Assembly: GCA_003427395.1 (NCBI GenBank)
Contig: BFEA01000146.1
Span: forward strand, 99,446-133,679
Source of the DNA: Chara braunii
Taxonomy: Eukaryota; Streptophyta; Charophyceae; Charales; Characeae
Direction of reading: 5' to 3'
DNA length: 34,234 nucleotides
Of the stretch, positions 29,603 to 34,234 are shown piece after piece (the stretch's first letter is position 1; the number at the start of each line of letters is the position of its first letter). The notes under the pieces were generated by a model. The model was not told the origin of the DNA, made no database searches, and worked only from the letters and a program-made list of their open reading frames with translations. Position numbers and translations under genes: made by a program.

Positions 29603-29889
29603 GAAGGGAACTTATAGTAGTAGTAATAGTAGTTATGGTTCTCATCGTCTTGACTTCTCCATGTCCTTCTCTCCTTCGTCTGTATTGGTCTTTCGTTTCC
29701 ACTCTCTTGCCTTGGCGTGCGTTCGATGGTCGTCGGTGATTGCCCTCTCGTTCTCACATCTGGTTCTATGAAGCATCATTTCGCCCCGTTTTTTTTTATA
29801 TACCGTTTCATGAAATCTGGTGGGACTCTCTGTAGTTTTTTCGATTTATGGTATTTCTGTCTCTCGCGTTTGCAGTCCGTTTCTTCGTG

Positions 29890-30500
29890 TACTTTTCTCT
29901 CTCTCTCTCTCTCTCTCCCTCTTTTGCCACCACGTCGCTGTTCTTTCTGTCCCGAAAGGTTGTCGTCGTAAACGTTTTGGCCACCTCGTATTCGCGCTAT
30001 CGCGTTGTGAGTCTGTTTTTACTTAGTTCCAACAACACCTCCTTCGTTATCCGCCCTCCCTGATTCTTTTCTCATTTATTGTCTTTGGTGCCTTGCTATC
30101 TCACTGTGCGTGTATGGCTAATCTCACAACCTTTTTTTCTTATCTCTTTCGCTGTTCCAAGGCTTCAAATCCTCTTCCTCCTCCTCCCTCTCTCTCTCTC
30201 TCTTCAGGTGCCGATCTGCCTTTCTCCCATTCTTTCTCTCTCTCTTTTGCTGTTTCAAGGCTCCAATTTGTGTTCCCCTCTCTCTCTCCCTCTCTCTCTC
30301 CCTCTCTCTCTCTCTCTGTCTTCATGCGCCGATCCTCTAATCTTTTATTCTTTTTCTCTATCCTCTTCGCGGTTCCGAGTCTTTTATTCTTCTTCTCTCC
30401 GTCCCGCCCTTTCTCTCGTTCTCTCTCTGTCCCGCCCTTTCTCTCTCTTTTTCTCTCTCTTAGTCTCTCTCTCTCTCTCTCTCTCTGTGCTCGTGCCGAT
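29890..30500. repeat. Pyrimidine-rich tract with degenerate long repeats
   Basis: Almost entirely C/T on the plus strand, with CT microsatellite runs at 29897-29920, 30185-30207, 30280-30317 and 30464-30486. GCCGATC recurs near 30210, 30328 and 30494, each just after a CT run and short TTCA or GCTCG link, suggesting imperfect tandem units. Open frames here are low-complexity. Confidence 0.8.
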
Positions 30501-31001
30501 CCTGTTACAGTAATTCTCTCTCTTGCCTCCGCAAGCTGTTCCGACTTTCCTTTTTTCGCCGCAAATCAGCAGCCCCCCATCGTACGGCGTCCCGACTTTT
30601 GGATTGCCAGATATGATCCCATTGTCTATCCTTCGGTTCTTTCCTTGCTGCTTCTTCCTTCCGGTCTCTGTGCTGCCCTGCGCGCCCCGCGAACCCTGTT
30701 AACGTTTTGCACCCGCGATCTCCCAGGCTGCTCTCTCAATGGATCACGTCACGATCCACGCTTCTGTCGTCGTGACGCCTGGTACTATCTTCCCCCGAGC
30801 AGAACGCTCCCTCGTCTTGACTGTATAGGACCGGAAAGATAGCTCATGTACATTCATGATCAGCGTGCGTGCCACAGACTACCCGTAGTGTTGGCCGCTG
30901 CTCGTTGTCATTCATCACGTTGAGCACCCCGACTGTAGGTATTTGTCACACCCTATGTTTTTCTCAATCACACCACCCTATGTTTTCCTATGTTTTTCTA
31001 A
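30501..31001. other. No gene recognised
   Basis: A plus-strand open frame extends from the pyrimidine tract to 30842, but its coding look after 30530 is unsupported by any domain. CCTATGTTTT occurs twice at 30977-30996. Confidence 0.35.
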
Positions 31002-31098
31002 GGGCCAGATCCCACTAGCCCCTATTGTTCATTTTTGACCCTTGATTACGAAGATCAACGGTCAGAAATGAATAATAGGGGGTAGTGGAATCTGGCCC
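31002..31098. mobile_element. 97-bp palindromic MITE with TAA target duplication
   Basis: The left 40 bases from GGGCCAGATCCCACTAG are an imperfect inverted copy of the right 40 (ending CTAGTGG-type to TCTGGCCC), around a core TTGATTACGAAGATCAACGG. TAA flanks both sides (30999-31001 and 31099-31101). TIRs starting GGG and a 3-bp TAA duplication fit PIF/Harbinger (Tourist-like) MITEs. Confidence 0.75.
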
Positions 31099-31101
31099 TA
31101 A

Positions 31102-31642
31102 GTTTCCTCCATTCGACCACACAGCGGGTTTTGCGATTGCCGGCACAGAAGCTTTGCTCAATTAAAACCCACGCATTGAAGTATGCTGTGGTCTATATTG
31201 TTGATTCGCAGCATACCATTCACTTCATCAAAATTTGCCTCCATGACGCTACCTATCTCTCCGCCACCTTCCTGTTTCGCTTTTTCGTTTGGAGCGGGGT
31301 GGGGGGTGGAGGAGGGGATAGGCTGACGGGAATCGAAGGGAGGAGGACGGAGGAGTATTATATTATAGTATTTCTTTATATTTGAATTGAATATCCTCTG
31401 ATCTACAACACTTGTGCTACGCAGAACTCTATGTGGGGTGGTCTCTAATACAAAACTGGCAATTCCTGGGGCCGGTGGTAATTGCGGTTATGTTCGTTGT
31501 TTCTCTTCCCTTCTCTCTATTTGGACCATTTCTCGATTTATGCGTATCAGCCCTGCTCAGGGGCCATGCTTAAAATCTTCTGTGGATCGTTCCATTTTTA
31601 ACGGATGGACTGTGTTGTTTAATTGTACTTAGTGTTAGTTAG
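31102..31642. other. No gene recognised
   Basis: Two short plus-strand open frames without domains. Nothing else supported. Confidence 0.4.
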
Positions 31643-31778
31643 AGATCTTGTGGAATATCCTGGGCCCAGGTTCCACTTTCCTGGTCTCGCGGGTTCGAAC
31701 CGTTGATCTATATCTACGTACGTACTCTACAGTCGGGAAAAAAAGCAGAATCCGTCTGAGAGGGACCTTGTCCCTGAA
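31643..31778. repeat. Dispersed repeat, copy without MITE insertion (empty site)
   Basis: AGATCTTGTGGAATATCC through GGTCTCGCGGGTTCGAACC to CCTTGTCCCTGAA matches 31996-32245, except that the latter holds a 106-bp element after GGGCC. Here the site reads GGGCC-CA-GG (31662-31670). It contains the palindrome GGTTCGAACC, which resembles a tRNA T-arm on either strand. Confidence 0.9.
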
Positions 31779-31815
31779 TTGCATTCTCACTCCAGACAAC
31801 AATCTGTCCGTCCGT

Positions 31816-31886
31816 ACCGATGCAAGGATCGAACATGCGACCTCCACGTTAAGAGGTAAATACTCAACCAAACGGCTAAGTGGACT
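31816..31886 (-). repeat. tRNA-derived sequence (SINE head or tRNA pseudogene)
   Basis: On the minus strand, TTAGCCGTTTGG fits a pol III A box and GTTCGATCC a B box. An anticodon arm (ACCTC/GAGGT, eight-base loop) and T arm (GCATG/CTTGC around TTCGATC) can be drawn, but the acceptor stem ends do not pair, so it is not a working tRNA. Its continuation on the minus strand is the repeat 31643-31778, whose second copy lacks this head. A tRNA-derived SINE with a 5'-truncated second copy explains both. Confidence 0.5.
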
Positions 31887-31995
31887 GGGGTGAAAGTTAA
31901 GCCCCAAGATGAGTACTTAACCCCACCCCAGCACTGTACTCGTTTTTCCCCGCGACCCGGTGTACCCAGTCACACACGTGCACCCAAAGCGTAAA

Positions 31996-32245
31996 AGATC
32001 TTGTGGAATATCCTGGGCCTACCTTCTTCCCTCCAATACAACGTACGGTCAATATAGTTGTATCTAGACCGAAAGATCCCTTAATATACAGCTATAATGA
32101 CCGTTCGTTGTATTCGGGGGAAGAAGGTAGGTTCCATTTTCCGGGTCTCGCGGGTTCGAACCGTTGATCTATATCTACGTACGTCTTCTACAGTCGGGAA
32201 AAAAAAGCAGAATCTGTCTGAGTGGAGTGGGGCCTTGTCCCTGAA
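31996..32245. repeat. Dispersed repeat, copy interrupted by a MITE
   Basis: Second copy of the 31643-31778 repeat, split by the element at 32022-32127. Similarity resumes at GGTTCCATTTTCC and ends at CCTTGTCCCTGAA. Confidence 0.9.
32022..32127. mobile_element. 106-bp MITE with TA target duplication (filled site)
   Basis: CCTTCTTCCC at the left and its inverse GGGGGAAGAAGG at the right begin long terminal inverted repeats of about 44 bases. The element is bounded by TA (32020-32021 and 32128-32129). The empty site at 31662-31670 has one dinucleotide (CA) there, so the insertion limits are directly defined. A TA duplication suggests Tc1/mariner (Stowaway-like) mobilisation. Confidence 0.85.
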
Positions 32246-32797
32246 AGCGTCGATCTCTTAAGTTTCGCGCGGCCGATGGTTATGGCGGTTATGATGTCGA
32301 GTAATACTGCCGTGATGTCCCAGAAAGCGTCAATCTCTTGTCTATTATTACTATGCTGAAAGAGGACATCGGAAAAAATCTTCTTTCGGGGAAAGAGATG
32401 GCTGTCCGTGATGGCTGTCAGTATTTGGAAAAATCATATCATACGTAAGGGGGTTGATACACACGAAAGCGTGTTCTTTTTTGTTTTGTTCTTTTTGAAC
32501 ACGTGAAAGCTTGGCGCCCGTGCGGTAAATGGCGTGCAATTTCGGCTACTCGTTGGACAAGCGGCCGAGTGTGCACACGAGAGGCCTCGCCAGACCACTC
32601 TGAGGAAATGTGAAAAAGACAAAAATGTGGCGGGTGCATCTAGCCATGTTCTAGCGGGAAGTTCATTCTCATTTTGCACAATTCGACAGTGGTGTGGCGA
32701 TGCCCGAAGTTCCGATGGAAATTGAGGCGCCTTGTGGTCGTAGTTTGGGCCAGCGCAGGCCCAAACGTACGCGAAGGAACGGTCTTTTGACTATGTA
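32246..32797. other. No gene; short direct repeats
   Basis: TGTCCCTGAAAGCGTCGATC at 32237-32256 recurs as TGTCCCAGAAAGCGTCAATC at 32316-32335. 32610-32702 is the second copy of the repeat seen at 29080-29175. Nothing else supported. Confidence 0.5.
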
Positions 32798-32905
32798 ACC
32801 GTCTTCACTTCACCCGAATGTTCGTGCGGTCATTTTCGCCGCATCTGGACTGAAAAGTTGTCCAAATACGGCTACAACGACCGTACGTTCTATTCGGGGG
32901 AATTA
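32798..32905. mobile_element. Diverged copy of the 32022 MITE family
   Basis: Left ACCGTCTTCACTTCACCCGAA and right TTCTATTCGGGGGAA are inverted, with interior TGCGGTCATT and AACGACCGTAC matching the family. The outermost right bases have decayed. Confidence 0.65.
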
Positions 32906-33105
32906 CAGTACTTGCATGTGTACCGTCCCCGCTCCGGTGACTGAGTTTTGCCCTCCAGTGTGCACCTTCGAGTGAGAAGCAATTTTTGGTACTTTGTATG
33001 TGGACGGCTTGTCGAGTGATGATCGTCCTTATCTAATGGACTCTCGTAATGAGGTCTGGCTCAGGCACGACACGTGGCAAGAAGTGGATATCCGCGTCAT
33101 TGGCG

Positions 33106-33154
33106 GATTAAAATAATCTTTTTTTTTTTTTTTTTTTTTTGATTAAAATAATCT
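33106..33154. repeat. Poly-T flanked by exact 14-bp direct repeats
   Basis: GATTAAAATAATCT occurs at 33106-33119 and 33141-33154 with only a poly-T tract between. This could be a tail-only retroinsertion with target duplication, replication slippage, or an unmerged contig overlap at a homopolymer. Confidence 0.9.
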
Positions 33155-33167
33155 CTCTCTATGGATG

Positions 33168-33239
33168 AGAAGCAATTAGAATCACAACGGAATTAAAAAA
33201 AAAAAGAAAAAAAAAGAAGCAATTAGAATCACAACGGAA
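33168..33239. repeat. Poly-A flanked by exact 25-bp direct repeats
   Basis: AGAAGCAATTAGAATCACAA plus CGGAA occurs at 33168-33192 and 33215-33239, separated by an A-rich tract with one G. Same possible causes as the poly-T case 14 bases upstream. Confidence 0.9.
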
Positions 33240-33335
33240 GAGAACCCCAATCCGCATCCATCCTCGCCTTTTCGTCGTTGACCAGGTGCGACTCTGAAAT
33301 CGACTAAGGCTGAGAGATCTCACTCACCCGGGTTA

Positions 33336-33440
33336 CCGTCTTCCCCCGAACACAACGTACCCCTATAATTAGTGTATACATCTGTGTTTTCCGGTCTGGT
33401 ACAGCCATAATGAGGGTGCGTTGTGCTCGGGGGAAGACGG
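33336..33440. mobile_element. 105-bp MITE, third copy of the 32022 family
   Basis: CCGTCTTCCCCCGAACACAA at the left pairs with TTGTGCTCGGGGGAAGACGG at the right. About 38 bases of inverted repeat. TA precedes it at 33334-33335; the right flank is CT, so the duplication has mutated or differs. Confidence 0.8.
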
Positions 33441-33737
33441 CTGTTTCTGGTCGCTGATTTTTTGGGCACATTGACCGCCTGAGGTAAAAAATATCCAGGT
33501 AAGTCTGATATCGCCCTAAAAATCTGAATTCCATGGGTTCAAATAAAAACCGAGGGGGGAGGAAGAAAGGACGAGGGGGGAGCGGGTTACTCCGCTTGCT
33601 GCAAAAAAAAAAAAAACCCTTGTAATGTGAAATAGCGGGGCGCTGGAAATTGTTATTTTGACCCGAAAAATATATTTATGCTCACTGGTGCGCACTTGTC
33701 AATGCTGGTCGATGTGTTGAGAGTCCGAACACCCCCC
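33441..33737. other. No gene recognised
   Basis: GC-rich GGGGGGAG patches and a poly-A (33603-33616). Nothing supported. Confidence 0.4.
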
Positions 33738-33842
33738 GGGGCGAGGTCCCACTGGGATGGGTTAAGAGATGCTGTCCTTTGATAGATAATCAAGATCGAG
33801 GGTCAGTAACTCTAATTCCATGCAGCCTGGACCTCGCCCCCC
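33738..33842. mobile_element. MITE related to the 31002 family
   Basis: GGGGCGAGGTCC (33738-33749) is perfectly inverted at GGACCTCGCCCC (33829-33840). The interior AATCAAGATCGAGGGTCAG resembles the core of the 31002 element. No clear target duplication. Confidence 0.65.
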
Positions 33843-34047
33843 GAGAGACTATTGTCTTCATCCGAATTGAACGGCCGGGCATCATAACTGTATTTGGGTC
33901 AACTTTCAGTACAGATGCACAGCTACAATGACCTGGTGAAGACCGGTTCCGCTTTTCCGGGCTCTTCTTTTTTTCTGTTTTGTTTTAACAAGTAAGCTAC
34001 AGTCTTCTCTCAATTTCACTCACGCTACTCCTAATTATGGTCATACG

Positions 34048-34216
34048 GGGGTGAGGTCCCACTAGCAAAGAGGGTTGGATAAATATCCTGAATCTGGACG
34101 TGTTTTAAGCAGAGATGCGGAAAAGCAGTTCAGTCTCGACATTCTGCACCTTTCCACAAACAAGTCCAGAGTCAGGTGTTTCAATCCAACGCTCTTTGCT
34201 TGTGGGACCTCGCCCC
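34048..34216. mobile_element. 169-bp MITE sharing termini with 33738-33842
   Basis: GGGGTGAGGTCCCACTAGCA (left) pairs with the inverse of GCTTGTGGGACCTCGCCCC (right). Inverted similarity extends about 50 bases inward, to TCTGGAC/GTCCAGA. The terminal GGGGYGAGGTCCCAC is common to the preceding element, so they form one family. Confidence 0.7.
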
Positions 34217-34234
34217 GGGGAACCCTGTAGCAGC

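Noticed and set aside
30093-30842. 249-codon plus-strand frame rich in Ser, Leu, Pro and Phe
   Set aside because: Stop-poor only because the DNA is pyrimidine-rich; no domain, and composition follows the CT repeats.
31816-31886. Functional tRNA gene
   Set aside because: Acceptor stem does not pair and the anticodon loop has eight bases.

Overview
The window is eukaryotic nuclear DNA, repeat-rich and gene-poor. Its signs are GT-AG introns, long (CT)n, (GA)n and (TG)n microsatellites, poly-A/T tracts, several classes of decayed transposon, short inverted-repeat elements, and draft-assembly scars (a 296-base N gap, two single Ns, and a Tn5/Nextera mosaic-end sequence). A plant-lineage genome fits best. 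My guess is a charophyte such as Chara, from the Penelope-like elements with an upstream GIY-YIG domain plus plant-type Helitrons, but nothing here proves the species.

Layout. (1) 1-6508: a tandem Penelope-like retroelement, plus strand. A 3'-end fragment (79-1089) precedes a longer copy (1090-6508), so about 1 kb is directly repeated as a pseudo-LTR. The longer copy encodes, in order, a CCHC zinc knuckle, a charged helical segment, a SAP-like motif, a GIY-YIG nuclease domain and a Penelope-type reverse transcriptase, all broken by stops and frameshifts. Each pseudo-LTR carries a TATA-like box and a hammerhead-ribozyme-like core. (2) About 6875-12847: a decayed Helitron on the minus strand, with a damaged Rep lacking its catalytic core, a Pif1-type helicase, and an extra roughly 500-codon reading frame of unknown role. 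(3) 12848-21160: gap, microsatellites, minisatellites, an unrecognised minus-strand pseudogene (15368-16830) and a short LSU rRNA-like fragment (about 19788-19866). (4) 21255-23150: hairpin-forming tandem repeats, an Asn-rich minus-strand reading frame, and duplicated TATA-like boxes. (5) 24548 to about 27844: the only good candidate for a live host gene, plus strand, with at least three convincing exons joined by GT-AG introns. I do not recognise its product. (6) 28000-30960: microsatellites, the Tn5 mosaic end, and a long pyrimidine-rich tract. (7) 30960-34234: a dense nest of short palindromic (MITE-like) elements of two families, a tRNA-derived repeat, and A/T-rich inserts flanked by exact direct repeats. 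One element can be read against its own empty site in a nearby duplicate, giving a TA target duplication.

Few genes here work together. Retroelement, Helitron and MITE families have layered insertions around one host gene. The most informative novelties are the Penelope-like element (domain order, ribozyme-like core, microsatellite boundaries), the MITE empty/filled site pair, and the unidentified intron-containing gene.
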